Assembly: GCF_009496155.1 (NCBI RefSeq)
Contig: NZ_WIJP01000010.1
Coordinates: 44,697 to 108,696 of the forward strand
Length of the DNA: 64,000 bases
Direction: 5' to 3'
DNA from: Streptococcus mitis
Lineage (GTDB): Bacteria > Bacillota > Bacilli > Lactobacillales > Streptococcaceae
In this document: positions 1-8,855 of the stretch, piece after piece
Layout of the letters: each line of letters opens with the position of its first letter
How positions within the stretch are numbered: position 1 is the stretch's first letter
Made by a program: the position numbers and the translations under genes
Notes under the pieces: generated by a model
Told to the model about the DNA's origin: nothing
What the model saw: only the letters and a program-made list of their open reading frames with translations
Database searches by the model: none

Positions 1-1
1 A

Positions 2-544
2 GAGCACGGCATCAGCATGTTTGGTGGTGTAGGATGTTTCCCTATCCTCCTTCAAATGCCTTTCTTCTCTGCAATTTACTTTGCTGCCCAACATACTGAA
101 GGGGTTGCTCAAGCAAGCTACCTAGGCATTCCTCTAGGTTCTCCAAGTATGATTTTGGTTGCCTGCGCAGGTGTCCTTTACTATCTTCAATCGCTCCTTT
201 CACTTCACGGAGTAGAAGATGAAACGCAAAGAGAACAAATCAAGAAAATGGCTTACGTGAGCCCAATCACGATTGTTGTCTTCTCCCTCATTTCACCAGC
301 CAGTGTCACACTTTACTGGGTTGTCGGTGGTTTCATGATGATTCTCCAACAGTTTATCGTCAACTATATCGTTCGTCCAAAACTTCGCAAAAAAGTCCGT
401 GAAGAACTGGCAAAGAACCCACCAAAAGCAAGTTCTTTCTCTACACCAAGTGGACGAAAAGACGTTACTCCTGAACAACCAACTGCTATCACAAGCAAGA
501 AAAAACACAAAAATCGCAACGCTGGAAAACAACGTTCGAGATAA
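2..544 (+). CDS. yidC2: Membrane protein insertase YidC2 (3' part, cut by window edge)
   Basis: C-terminal part of a YidC/Oxa1/Alb3-family insertase that places proteins into the cytoplasmic membrane together with or without SecYEG. The frame is open from base 2, so the true start lies outside the window. The conserved GCFPILLQMPFF stretch near the left edge is the family signature, followed by three hydrophobic segments. The last ~50 residues form a very basic tail (KKKHKNRN, KQRSR), typical of streptococcal YidC2, which binds ribosomes. A terminator follows directly. Confidence 0.93.
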   Translation, partial: EHGISMFGGVGCFPILLQMPFFSAIYFAAQHTEGVAQASYLGIPLGSPSMILVACAGVLYYLQSLLSLHGVEDETQREQIKKMAYVSPITIVVFSLISPASVTLYWVVGGFMMILQQFIVNYIVRPKLRKKVREELAKNPPKASSFSTPSGRKDVTPEQPTAITSKKKHKNRNAGKQRSR

Positions 545-550
545 GAAGAA

Positions 551-580
551 AAAGGCTTAGCTGGTTTGCTAAGTCTTTTT
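551..580 (+). terminator. Intrinsic terminator after yidC2
   Basis: Stem GGCTTAGC / GCTAAGTC with a short loop followed by TTTTT, starting 7 bases after the yidC2 stop codon. Confidence 0.75.
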
Positions 581-587
581 GCAAGTC

Positions 588-700
588 ATACTCTTCGAAA
601 ATCTCTTCAAACCACGTCAGCTCTATCTGCAACCTCAAAACAGTGTTTTGAGCAACCTGCGGCTAGCTTCCTAGTTTGCACTTTGATTTTCATTGAGTAT
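588..700 (+). repeat. BOX element (boxA joined to boxC)
   Basis: Begins with ATACTCTTCGAAAATCTC and ends with TTTCATTGAGTAT, the conserved termini of pneumococcal BOX repeats. It lacks a full central boxB unit. One of six BOX copies in the window. It sits between convergent yidC2 and pflA. Confidence 0.9.
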
Positions 701-701
701 C

Positions 702-734
702 AAAAGCCCGATGTTTCCATCAGGCTTCTTTTTT
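702..734. terminator. Bidirectional terminator between yidC2/BOX and pflA
   Basis: AGCCCGATG and CATCAGGCT pair around TTTC, with a T-run on the right and an A-run on the left, so it can act in both directions. It abuts the pflA stop codon. Confidence 0.7.
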
Positions 735-1527
735 ATCCATGTACACGTTTCATATAGTCTTGGTAACTTTCGGTATCCATGAGTTTTTTAGCGTTCTTGA
801 CGCGGTCTGCTGTTGGTGGTTTAACCCCTTCGAGAGAATATGGAATTCCCAATTCACGCCATTTAAACTCACCCATGGTGTGATATGGTAGAATTTCAAA
901 CTTATCAACATTTTTGAGGGTCTTGACGAACTTACCAAGTTCAATCAAGTCATCATCTCTGTCTGTCAAACCTGGAACTAACACGTGGCGAATCCAGACA
1001 GGTTTTCCGATATCTGATAGATACTGGGCACAGGCCAAGATATTTTTATTGGTTTGGCTAGTAACAATCTTGTGCTGTTCTTCGTTGATTTCCTTGATAT
1101 CCAAGAGGACCAAGTCAGTGACAGCCATGAGTTTGTCAAACTTTTCAAGGTAACGTGGTTTATTACGGAAAGGAAGGGCACAAGTATCCAAGGTACAGTG
1201 GATTCCGTGTTCTTTAGCCTTGGTAAAGAGGGCAATCAAGAAATCAATCTGCAAGAGGGCTTCTCCTCCACTGACTGTAATCCCACCCTTATTTCCCCAG
1301 AAACCACGGTAGCGCAAGGCCTCTGCCAAGACATCATCTACCGTCCGTTCACGTGATTTATTGGACTCCATCGCCCAAGTATCTGGGTTGTGGCAATACT
1401 GGCAACGCATGTGACAGCCCTGCAAAAAGACAATAAAGCGAATACCAGGTCCGTCTACCGAACCAAAGCTCTCCGTTGAATGCACCATTCCTGTCACTTG
1501 TCCATAATCAATTGTTTCTTCAGACAT
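733..1527 (-). CDS. pflA: Pyruvate formate-lyase activating enzyme
   Basis: Radical SAM enzyme of 264 aa that creates the glycyl radical on pyruvate formate-lyase, needed for mixed-acid fermentation when oxygen is low. The CxxxCxxC motif that binds the 4Fe-4S cluster is at Cys38, Cys42 and Cys45 (CHMRCQYC). A VSGGEALLQ glycine-rich SAM-binding segment follows. Strong ribosome-binding site AAGGAAGG upstream of the ATG. The promoter carries a cre-like site, so carbon catabolite control by CcpA (also in this window) is likely. It is monocistronic here. Confidence 0.95.
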   Translation of the reverse strand: MSEETIDYGQVTGMVHSTESFGSVDGPGIRFIVFLQGCHMRCQYCHNPDTWAMESNKSRERTVDDVLAEALRYRGFWGNKGGITVSGGEALLQIDFLIALFTKAKEHGIHCTLDTCALPFRNKPRYLEKFDKLMAVTDLVLLDIKEINEEQHKIVTSQTNKNILACAQYLSDIGKPVWIRHVLVPGLTDRDDDLIELGKFVKTLKNVDKFEILPYHTMGEFKWRELGIPYSLEGVKPPTADRVKNAKKLMDTESYQDYMKRVHG

Positions 1528-1540
1528 ATCGTTACCTTCC

Positions 1541-1567
1541 TTGAAAACGTTTTATAGTTTTATTATA
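1541..1567 (-). promoter_or_regulatory. pflA promoter with overlapping cre site
   Basis: Reading the minus strand, TATAAT occupies 1567-1562. A near-palindromic cre-like site, TTGAAAACGTTTTATA, lies at 1541-1556, just downstream of the -10 and over the expected transcription start. This position fits CcpA repression. The match to the cre consensus is by eye. Confidence 0.6.
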
Positions 1568-1652
1568 TCATGACTTGAAGGAAAAACAAGATTTTTGCCT
1601 ATTTTTTAGAAAGCAATCTGTTTTTCAATTTCATTTTCAATTAATTATCATT

Positions 1653-2903
1653 TTATTCTTCAAAATCAAAACCATACAAGGTTGCAAAATAGTCCTCAGG
1701 GCGCTCTGCACGGCGGATTTGACGGGCTTTGCCTTCTTCAGTATAAAGGATTTCCGCAGAACGAAGTTTGGCGTTGTACTGGTAGCCCATTGAAAAACCG
1801 TGGGCACCTGTATCATGAATTACCAGCAAATCACCAATTTCTGTATGAGGCAGTTCACGATTCACTGCAAATTTATCATTGTTTTCACAGAGTGAACCGA
1901 CCACATCTACCACTTCAGCTGGCCCATCTGGATGTGTCAGATTGGTGATATGGTGGTAGGCTCCGTACATGGCTGGACGCATAAGGTTGACTGCTGATGC
2001 ATCCACACCTAGATAGGTACGGTAGGTTTTCTTCTTATGAGTAACTCTTGTGACCAAAGCACCATGAGGGGCTAGCATAAAGCGACCCAATTCGGTGAAA
2101 ATCTTAACCTGACCAAGACCTGCTGGCGTAAGAACCTCTTCATACACCTTACGAACTCCCTCGCCAATCAAGGCAATATCATTTGGCTCCTGGTCTGGAC
2201 GATAATTGACACCAATACCGCCAGAAAGATTGATAAAGTCTAGCGAAATACCCAACTTTTCCTTGATTTCAACAGCCAATTCAAAAAGCTGACGAGCCAA
2301 CTCTGGATAATAGAGATGGGTCACGGTATTGGACGCTAGGAAGGAGTGAATCCCAAAGGTCTTGGCTCCTTTTTCCTTCAAGATAGCAAAAGCTTCAAAG
2401 AGCTGGTCCTTGGTCATGCCAAACTTGGCTTCTCCAGGATTGTCCATGATGTCTGTCCCCAGTTCAAAAACGCCTCCAGGATTATAACGACATGAGATGA
2501 TTTCTGGAATGCCTGCTGCTCGCTCCAGATGTTCAATATCTTCAAAAGCATCCAAGTTAATGGTCGCACCCAATTCACGCGCATAGGCATATTCCTTATC
2601 TGGCGTATTGTTTGAAGAGAACATGATCTCATAACCTGGAAAATCCAGTTTATGACTCATCAAAAGCTCTACATAACTAGAGCAGTCCACGCCACAGCCT
2701 TCCTCTTGGAGAATTTTCAAAATAGCTGGGGTTGGAGTAGCCTTAACTGCAAAATATTCCTTAAAGCCCTTGTTCCACGAAAAGGCTTGGTTGACGGCTC
2801 TTGCCTTCTCACGAATTCCCTTCTCATCATACAAGTGAAAGGGAGTGGGGAACTCGGCAACAATCTCTTCTAAGTCTTCTTTATTGATAAATGGTGTTTT
2901 CAT
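1653..2903 (-). CDS. lysA: Diaminopimelate decarboxylase
   Basis: PLP-dependent fold-III decarboxylase of 416 aa that makes L-lysine from meso-diaminopimelate. In this genus lysine is used in the peptidoglycan cross-bridge peptide. The PLP lysine is Lys54 in FAVKATP, the phosphate-binding loop is LSGGIGVNY, and the active-site motif SLCENNDK with its cysteine is near residue 340. Length is normal for the family. No other lysine gene is adjacent, and its 3' end lies about 125 bases from the pflA start. Confidence 0.95.
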   Translation of the reverse strand: MKTPFINKEDLEEIVAEFPTPFHLYDEKGIREKARAVNQAFSWNKGFKEYFAVKATPTPAILKILQEEGCGVDCSSYVELLMSHKLDFPGYEIMFSSNNTPDKEYAYARELGATINLDAFEDIEHLERAAGIPEIISCRYNPGGVFELGTDIMDNPGEAKFGMTKDQLFEAFAILKEKGAKTFGIHSFLASNTVTHLYYPELARQLFELAVEIKEKLGISLDFINLSGGIGVNYRPDQEPNDIALIGEGVRKVYEEVLTPAGLGQVKIFTELGRFMLAPHGALVTRVTHKKKTYRTYLGVDASAVNLMRPAMYGAYHHITNLTHPDGPAEVVDVVGSLCENNDKFAVNRELPHTEIGDLLVIHDTGAHGFSMGYQYNAKLRSAEILYTEEGKARQIRRAERPEDYFATLYGFDFEE

Positions 2904-2928
2904 AAGCTTCCTTCTATTCTATTTGCAA

Positions 2929-2957
2929 AGAAAGGCTGGGACAATCGTTCCAACCTT
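2929..2957 (-). terminator. Terminator after purR
   Basis: Imperfect inverted repeat with arms AAAGGCTGGGAC and GTTCCAACCTTT, followed on the minus strand by a T-rich run. It separates purR from lysA. Confidence 0.55.
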
Positions 2958-2969
2958 TAGTTCTATTTC

Positions 2970-3797
2970 TTATTTATCTTCGTCAAAGATATTTCCAACC
3001 TCAACATCGATGGCTTGATTCTTGACATCAATATTGGTTACCTTCAAGAGTGACTTGTAGTCAAACTGCTTTTCACGTTCTTCTTGGGCATTGTCCGCAA
3101 AGACCGCTACACCTGCCAATTCTGAATCAAACTCACGCAAGAGACTGATCATCCCGTTGACAGTTCCTCCGCCTTTCAAGAAGTCATCCACAATCAAGAC
3201 ACGGCTTCCTGCCTTGAGACTACGTTTTGAAAGGAACATTTTCTCAATGCGGTCACCACTTGAACCTGAAACATAGTTGACGCTAACCGTTGAACCTTCG
3301 GTAATTTTCAAGTCACGGCGTACAATGACAAAGGGAACATTGAGGACATTGGCAACTGCATTTGCAAGTGGAACACCCTTGGTCGCTACAGTCATAACCG
3401 CGTCAATTTTTTGGTCCATAAAGCTCTTGGCAATAATACGACCAATGTTTTTCAAGATAGCTGGTGTGCTAAGCAAATCAGACAGGTAGATGTAGCCACC
3501 TGGCAAGATACGGTCACTTTCTGACAACTTGGCACGCAAGTCTTCAACCATTTCCTTAGCATCCTGACTCGAAATAGACGGTGTAAAGATAACACCTCCA
3601 CCAGCCCCAGTTACTGTCTGGATATGACCGATTTCAATTTCCTCAAAGGCGCGTTTGATAATGACGATATCTTCTGAGATGGATGATTTAGCAGATTCAT
3701 ACTTTTCAGCAAAAGTATTGAGACTAGTTAGTTTATAAGGATTATTAATCAAATAGTTGGAAATGACAACCATCCGATCACTTCTTCTTAATTTCAT
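2970..3797 (-). CDS. purR: Pur operon regulator PurR
   Basis: 275-aa DNA-binding regulator of purine synthesis. An N-terminal winged-helix domain (MKLRRSDRMVVISNYL...) is fused to a phosphoribosyltransferase-like domain with the PRPP loop VLIVDDFLKGGGTVNG near residue 200. It senses PRPP and binds PurBox sites. An ATG six codons further upstream is open, but the chosen ATG matches the start of Bacillus PurR and has GGGA at the right distance. A PurBox-like site in its own promoter suggests autoregulation. Confidence 0.93.
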   Translation of the reverse strand: MKLRRSDRMVVISNYLINNPYKLTSLNTFAEKYESAKSSISEDIVIIKRAFEEIEIGHIQTVTGAGGGVIFTPSISSQDAKEMVEDLRAKLSESDRILPGGYIYLSDLLSTPAILKNIGRIIAKSFMDQKIDAVMTVATKGVPLANAVANVLNVPFVIVRRDLKITEGSTVSVNYVSGSSGDRIEKMFLSKRSLKAGSRVLIVDDFLKGGGTVNGMISLLREFDSELAGVAVFADNAQEEREKQFDYKSLLKVTNIDVKNQAIDVEVGNIFDEDK

Positions 3798-3835
3798 TTC
3801 TATTTCCCACTTCATTTAATTTTGATATTTTATCT

Positions 3836-3868
3836 ATTATACCATATTCACACAAAAAAACGAACATT
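3836..3868 (-). promoter_or_regulatory. purR promoter with PurBox-like operator
   Basis: TATAAT on the minus strand (3841-3836). AAAAACGAACATT at 3856-3868 matches the PurBox consensus AWWWCCGAACWWT at 12 of 13 positions and falls in the -10/-35 interval. It faces the same way as the site at the purine permease (35944-35956). Confidence 0.6.
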
Positions 3869-3902
3869 CTTATCCTAAAAAATGCTCATTTTTCTTAAAT
3901 TA

Positions 3903-4844
3903 TTAATCTAGATCTGGTTTATAGAAGGAACGATTGTCCATAGCGAAGATTTTATTGGTCATCTCTCCTTTATCTACCAAAGCCAGAGCTGTTGACATCA
4001 TCATCATGCTTGCATCCAGATTGTCAATCATATGGATAATCTCTGCTTCCATAATGCGTGGACGGACTGGGCTTCCATACTCAAGTAAGCCGTGGTGACT
4101 GAGGATGACGTGACGAAGCAGAACGACTTCTTCCTTGGTATCATCGATACCGAGTTCCATCACTGTCTTAGTAATTTCGCTATCAATTAGAGCGATATGC
4201 CCAAGGAGATTGCCTCGCACTGTGTACTCGGTATGGTCTGGCCCCGTCAACTCAATGACCTTAGCCAAGTCATGCAGCATAATCCCTGCATAGAGCAGGT
4301 TCTTATTGAGCTGAGGATAGACTTCGCTAATAGCATCTGCCAAACGCACCATGGTCGCCGTATGATAGGCCAAACCCGTTTCAAAGGCATGGTGGTTGGT
4401 CTTGGCTGCTGGATAGGAGTAGAATTCCTTATCATACTTGGTGTAGAGATTTCGGACAATTCGTTGCCAAACAGGATTTTCTATTTTGAAAATCATCTGA
4501 ATCATATACTCTCGGATTTCCTTGACATCAACTGGCGACTTGACCTTGAAATCAGCTGGGTCATTTGGTTCGCCAGGTTGAGGCAAGCGTAGGGTAATTT
4601 GATTGACTTGAGGGGTGTTGTTATAAACTTCTCGGCGTCCTTTCATGTGGACAACCTTACCTACGGTAAAGGCCTCAATGTTATGAGGTTGGGCATCCCA
4701 GAGCTTCCCATCAATCTCGCCACTATCATCTTGGAAGGTAAAGGCTAGGTAGTTTTTCCCAGCTCGTGTCTGCCTCAGGTCAGCTGATTTGATTAGGTAA
4801 AATCCTTCAAACAGCTCATCTTTTTTCATGTGACTAATCTTCAT
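3903..4844 (-). CDS. yhaM: 3'-5' exoribonuclease YhaM (Cbf1)
   Basis: 313-aa two-domain RNase. An N-terminal OB fold (residues ~15-85) binds nucleic acid. A C-terminal HD domain carries the metal-binding pattern HHAFETGLAYHT ... GIMLHDLAKV ... HVILSHHG. The family trims 3' ends of RNA and is known in pneumococcus as Cbf1. The start MKISHMKKDELF was chosen because it has GAGGAAG upstream and matches known homologues. It overlaps the end of rmuC by 11 bases, so translation is probably coupled. Confidence 0.92.
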   Translation of the reverse strand: MKISHMKKDELFEGFYLIKSADLRQTRAGKNYLAFTFQDDSGEIDGKLWDAQPHNIEAFTVGKVVHMKGRREVYNNTPQVNQITLRLPQPGEPNDPADFKVKSPVDVKEIREYMIQMIFKIENPVWQRIVRNLYTKYDKEFYSYPAAKTNHHAFETGLAYHTATMVRLADAISEVYPQLNKNLLYAGIMLHDLAKVIELTGPDHTEYTVRGNLLGHIALIDSEITKTVMELGIDDTKEEVVLLRHVILSHHGLLEYGSPVRPRIMEAEIIHMIDNLDASMMMMSTALALVDKGEMTNKIFAMDNRSFYKPDLD

Positions 4845-6090
4845 ATTCTTCCTCATTTTCTTGGAAATGGAGTAGATCAAGCGCAGGCTCACCTTCTGAT
4901 AACTCAATGTGACGGAGCGTCCGCTCGATAGCTGTGGTGCGACGGTTTAATAGTTCATCAATATTGCCAGAGGCATGTTGGAGATGCTTTTGTGCCTTGA
5001 CCAGAATACCACCAAACTTGCCAAACTCGGTCTTAACGCTAGCAAGGGTCTTACTGATATGGTCGGCACTCTTTTGGATATTGAGAGTCTTGAAGCCAAC
5101 CGATAGGGAGTTGAGCAGAGCTGACAGGGTACTTGGTCCTGCGACAATAATCTGCTCTTCCCGTCTCAAGTCATCAAAGAAAACAGGATTGCGGACGATT
5201 TCTGAGTAGAGACCTTCTGTCGGAACAAACAAAACTCCAAAATTGGTCGTCCGAGGCGGTGCTATGTATTTGCTCTTGATATCCTTGGCAAAGCGCTTGA
5301 CACTTGCTAAGAGCGACTTACGACAGCGTTCGATTTCATCCTTGTCCCCTGCTTCATAGGCTTCTTCTAAGCGGTAATAATCTGCCAGTGGAAACTTAGA
5401 GTCAATTGGTAGGTAGACGTATTCCTGGTCGCCTTGTCCGGGTAACTTGATGGCGTACTCCACTCGTTCACTAGAGTTTTCAACCGTTGCGTATTCTCGT
5501 TCATACTGGGCAGGGGTCATGATGTCTTCGATGATTTGCCCCAGTTGTAATTCTCCCAGAATTCCTCGCGTTTTGGTTCCTGAGAGAACCTTATTGAGGG
5601 CTCCAACATCGCGGGCAACTGTCTGCATTTCTCCAAGGCCACGATTGACTGACTCCAGTTGTTTGGAAACTGTCTCAAAAGAAGCTTGCAAGCGCGTCTG
5701 CAAGGTCTTTTCTAGTTTTTCCTCGACCGTTTGGCGCATTTGTTCCAAACGTTTCTCATTTGATTCCTGCAAGGCTTGGAGACGTTGGTCAGTCTTGTCT
5801 CTGGTTTGGAGGAGATTATCTGTCATTTCTTGACGGACTTGCGTCAGCCCTTGGTGCAATTCAATTCGCACTTCTTGCAAACGGTCACTGACAGCCACTT
5901 CCAAGTCTTTTTGGTCCAACTGGCTGGCTTGTCTGGCTTGTTCAAAGCGATAATCTAACTGGTCTGACAAGTGATCTGCCTGGTCCTCCAAGTTCTTGCT
6001 GAGATGTTTTTCCTGCTTATCCTGCCTTTGCCAAATCAGAAAGAGACCAGCTAGGTTGGTAAGCAATAATAGAACAAGTAAACTTTCCAT
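4834..6090 (-). CDS. rmuC: RmuC family DNA recombination protein
   Basis: 418-aa protein with one N-terminal membrane anchor (LLVLLLLTNLAGLFLIW), a long coiled coil rich in Gln, Glu and Leu (residues ~30-170), and a C-terminal RmuC nuclease-like domain (GILGELQLGQIIED, YVYLPIDSKFPLADYYRL). The family limits inversions at short repeats; the mechanism is poorly known. The start follows AGGAGGT and lies one base after the thiN stop. Part of the rsgA-rpe-thiN-rmuC-yhaM operon. Confidence 0.9.
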   Translation of the reverse strand: MESLLVLLLLTNLAGLFLIWQRQDKQEKHLSKNLEDQADHLSDQLDYRFEQARQASQLDQKDLEVAVSDRLQEVRIELHQGLTQVRQEMTDNLLQTRDKTDQRLQALQESNEKRLEQMRQTVEEKLEKTLQTRLQASFETVSKQLESVNRGLGEMQTVARDVGALNKVLSGTKTRGILGELQLGQIIEDIMTPAQYEREYATVENSSERVEYAIKLPGQGDQEYVYLPIDSKFPLADYYRLEEAYEAGDKDEIERCRKSLLASVKRFAKDIKSKYIAPPRTTNFGVLFVPTEGLYSEIVRNPVFFDDLRREEQIIVAGPSTLSALLNSLSVGFKTLNIQKSADHISKTLASVKTEFGKFGGILVKAQKHLQHASGNIDELLNRRTTAIERTLRHIELSEGEPALDLLHFQENEEEYED

Positions 6091-6091
6091 C

Positions 6092-6754
6092 CTACCTCCT
6101 GTCCTTACTATGCAGCACAACCACATAGCCATCTGGGCAAGTCACCGACACTTCCCTATCTATATATTCGTTAGAAGCGTACACTTTTTTAAAGAAAAAA
6201 TTTTCCTCTGCCAACTCATACTTGGCACCAAGAATGGTCAGTTGACTATCCCGAACCGGCATAAAAGCTAGATAGTCGTAGTCTGAACGGGGATGTAGCT
6301 GACTGGTCCCTTCTGGACAATAGGCAATCAAATTTTGCCCATCCTCAATCGCTATCTGGCGCATATAGGGCGCCAACTTGGGATTGCTGGGCAGAAAGAC
6401 ATTAGCCAACATGTGATCAATACGACCACCTAAAGCACCGAAAATAGTAACCTCAGCCTGAGGATTGTTCTCAAAAATGGTTAAGAGAGCCAATTCCAAA
6501 TCGGTATCATCCTTTTCTGGCTGGGCTTGAACAAAGCGCAGGGCACGTTTTTGAATCACCTGTCGCTCTTCTTCGGTCACAGAATCAAAATCTCCGACTG
6601 CTAGAGCAAGAGGTAGGTTTTGCTCCAAGACCCAGAGTGAGCCTCGATCCACACCGACAAAGCTATCAAAGTCCGTCCGATAATGACCGCGGTCTCCGCC
6701 AGCAAAAACGGCAACCCTAGTCCAGTTGTTTTCTGAGAGTTTGTACTCGCTCAT
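6092..6754 (-). CDS. thiN: Thiamine pyrophosphokinase
   Basis: About 220 aa; transfers pyrophosphate from ATP to thiamine to give thiamine diphosphate. Recognisable motifs are VAVFAGGD near the N-terminus, LALAVGDFDSVTEEE, KDDTDLELAL and GALGGRIDHMLAN. Start codon choice: the in-frame ATG at 6754 lies 6 bases after GGGAG; the two in-frame ATGs further upstream are less well placed. The gene therefore overlaps the end of rpe by 38 bases. Confidence 0.9.
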   Translation of the reverse strand: MSEYKLSENNWTRVAVFAGGDRGHYRTDFDSFVGVDRGSLWVLEQNLPLALAVGDFDSVTEEERQVIQKRALRFVQAQPEKDDTDLELALLTIFENNPQAEVTIFGALGGRIDHMLANVFLPSNPKLAPYMRQIAIEDGQNLIAYCPEGTSQLHPRSDYDYLAFMPVRDSQLTILGAKYELAEENFFFKKVYASNEYIDREVSVTCPDGYVVVLHSKDRR

Positions 6755-7373
6755 TGACATCTCCCTTAAAGACATAGGAACCTGCTACAAAAACGGTCGC
6801 ACCAGCTTCTTTGGCTTGAGCAATCGTTTTATCATCAATCCCACCATCCACTTCGATTTCAAAGTTCAAACCTTTTTCATCACGAAGGGCAACCAACTCA
6901 CGAACCTTATCCATGGTTTCAGGTAGAAAAGCTTGCCCACCGAAGCCAGGGTTCACTGTCATGACTAAGACTTGGTCAACTAGGTGAATCACGTGCTTAA
7001 TCGCCTCAACAGGCGTACCAGGATTGATAACAACAGATGGCTTGACACCGAGTGAACGAATTTTTTGGAGGGCACCATGAATATGAGGCGTTGCTTCCAC
7101 ATGGATACTGATGATGTCTGCACCTGCACGCGCAAAGTCCTCTAAATGATGCTCAGGATTTGACACCATCAAGTGGCAGTCGAAAACCATCTTACTATGA
7201 GGACGAAGAGATTCGACCACACCCGCACCAAAACTGATTTGTGGCACAAAATGACCATCCATGATATCGATATGGGCATACTCTGCCCCAGTTGCTTCTA
7301 GACGTTTGATTTCACGTTCAAAATTGGCATAATCTGCTGCCAGAATTGACGGAGCAATCTTGTATTGAGACAT
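6717..7373 (-). CDS. rpe: Ribulose-phosphate 3-epimerase
   Basis: 218-aa TIM-barrel enzyme of the pentose phosphate pathway that interconverts ribulose 5-phosphate and xylulose 5-phosphate. Family motifs: APSILAADYANF, HIDIMDGHFVPQISFG, MTVNPGFGGQAF and EVDGGIDDKT. The ATG is preceded by AAGGAG and lies 10 bases after the rsgA stop. An upstream in-frame extension is open but lies inside rsgA and is not conserved in the family. Confidence 0.96.
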   Translation of the reverse strand: MSQYKIAPSILAADYANFEREIKRLEATGAEYAHIDIMDGHFVPQISFGAGVVESLRPHSKMVFDCHLMVSNPEHHLEDFARAGADIISIHVEATPHIHGALQKIRSLGVKPSVVINPGTPVEAIKHVIHLVDQVLVMTVNPGFGGQAFLPETMDKVRELVALRDEKGLNFEIEVDGGIDDKTIAQAKEAGATVFVAGSYVFKGDVNERVQTLRKQLD

Positions 7374-7383
7374 CGGTTTCTCC

Positions 7384-8262
7384 TTATTTTGGAATTTTTT
7401 TGCTGACCTTTTTATAGGTTTCTCTGCGATTTTCAATTTCGCTGAGGAATTGCAGGTAGTTGTCAAAACGGAAGGTTGCAATGGTACCCTCTTCTACAGC
7501 TGTCTTAACCGCACACGACGGCTCATGGGTATGGGTACAAGTACGAAACTTACAGTCTCGGCTGACACTGTCAATCTCTGGAAAGGCCTGATTGAGATCT
7601 TCTGCTGTTGACACTTCATAATCCAGAGATGAAAAACCTGGTGTATCTGCGATTTTACCCCCATTGAGATTATAAAAACTAACTGCTCGAGTAGTGTGGC
7701 GCCCACGACCCAGACTATCTGAAATTTCTCCTGTTTCAAGATTGAGATCCGGTGCGATTTTATTGAGAAGAGTTGACTTCCCAACACCTGTCTGCCCCAT
7801 AAAGACTGTAACCTTGCCTGTTAACAAGGGCAAAAGTTCTTCTTTACTGGTCACAAAGTCATAGCCGATGTCACCATAAGTCTGTTCATAAAAATCCAGT
7901 TGACCTCTATCTTCCAACAAATCCATTTTGGAAATATAGACAATGGGATGGATGCCCTTATGCTCCAAAAGAACCAAGAAACGATCCAGCAAATTGCTGT
8001 TAAATTCAGGTTCCTTGACGGACATGATTACTACAGCTTGGTCGATATTGACAATGGGCGGACGGACCAGACTATTTTTCCGTTCGTGAATCTTAAGGAT
8101 ATAGCCCTCTGAATTTTCCTCGGCAGAAAAATCGACCCAATCCCCAACGTAGGGAGTATGCCCTTTTTTACGGAAATTCCCACGCGCGCGTGTTTGATAT
8201 ACCTGGCCATCACTTTCTACATAGTAGAACCCTGCCAAGGCTTTAATGATTTGTCCCTGCAA
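7384..8262 (-). CDS. rsgA: Ribosome small-subunit biogenesis GTPase RsgA
   Basis: 292-aa circularly permuted GTPase acting in late 30S assembly. Order of motifs: an N-terminal OB fold, then G4 (SKMD), G1 (GQTGVGKST, ~residue 155) and G3 (DTPG), followed by a zinc knuckle [15 protein letters not shown] near residue 250. The start codon is TTG (bases 8262-8260), well placed after AAAGGAG; no ATG fits. First gene of a five-gene operon; a TATAAT for the minus strand lies at 8295-8290. Confidence 0.93.
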   Translation of the reverse strand: MQGQIIKALAGFYYVESDGQVYQTRARGNFRKKGHTPYVGDWVDFSAEENSEGYILKIHERKNSLVRPPIVNIDQAVVIMSVKEPEFNSNLLDRFLVLLEHKGIHPIVYISKMDLLEDRGQLDFYEQTYGDIGYDFVTSKEELLPLLTGKVTVFMGQTGVGKSTLLNKIAPDLNLETGEISDSLGRGRHTTRAVSFYNLNGGKIADTPGFSSLDYEVSTAEDLNQAFPEIDSVSRDCKFRTCTHTHEPSCAVKTAVEEGTIATFRFDNYLQFLSEIENRRETYKKVSKKIPK

Positions 8263-8424
8263 AATAACTCCTTTAAAATTGTTAGTTCCATTATAACAAA
8301 AAAAAGCTATTTTAGCTTAGCTTCTCTATTACAATTTCGATAAGTCTATTCTAAAAGAAAAAGATACACTCACGCTTTAGATACAAAGTTTTATACAAAA
8401 ATAACGAATCTACCTCCTTATATA

Positions 8425-8462
8425 AAAACAGGCGAACAGAGAGCCTAAAACTCCCTGTTCGC
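8425..8462 (-). terminator. Terminator after the 128-aa membrane protein gene
   Basis: Perfect 8-bp stem GCGAACAG / CTGTTCGC extended by GAG/CTC across one mismatch. On the minus strand it is followed by TGTTTTT. It touches the stop codon of the upstream gene. Confidence 0.75.
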
Positions 8463-8463
8463 T

Positions 8464-8850
8464 TTACTTTTTCTGTGTGTAATAGAAAAAACCTAATAAA
8501 GCAAGACAAAAAATATGAATATAAATTCCATACATCATATGGGGAAAGACAGACTCTATAAAATAGCCTGGTAGATAGATGATTGGAAATTGATAGAAAT
8601 CATAGGTCGTTAGAGATAGTAAACAAAGAACATACATAAATACTGCTACAATTAGAATCCATCCTTGCTTTCGCCATAGAAAAATCATCAATAAGAACAG
8701 ACAAAGTAGATAGATTGACCAATTTCGCAACATAAATTGAAAACCATAAATCATACTTTCAGTCGTTTCTCCATCAATCACATCAACTACTTTATAGAAA
8801 GGTAAACAATAGCTCACTAAAAAAAGAAGGGGACTAATTATTTTTTTCAT
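8464..8850 (-). CDS. Small multi-pass membrane protein, unknown function
   Basis: 128 aa (MKKIISPLLFL...). Four hydrophobic segments are visible: residues ~1-20, ~40-60, ~65-85 and ~100-125, the last ending YYTQKK. No family is recognised. The start at 8850 lies 5 bases after the stop of the secreted 257-aa gene; an in-frame ATG at 8862 would overlap that stop. The arrangement (secreted protein, then small membrane protein, then terminator) resembles toxin or bacteriocin plus immunity pairs, but that role is inference. Confidence 0.65.
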   Translation of the reverse strand: MKKIISPLLFLVSYCLPFYKVVDVIDGETTESMIYGFQFMLRNWSIYLLCLFLLMIFLWRKQGWILIVAVFMYVLCLLSLTTYDFYQFPIIYLPGYFIESVFPHMMYGIYIHIFCLALLGFFYYTQKK

Positions 8851-8855
8851 ATTCT

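Noticed and set aside
6092-8262. Thiamine (TPP) riboswitch sought near thiN
   Set aside because: The genes of the rsgA-yhaM operon are packed with 1-10 base gaps or overlaps, leaving no room for a riboswitch; the rsgA leader shows none of the THI-box motifs.
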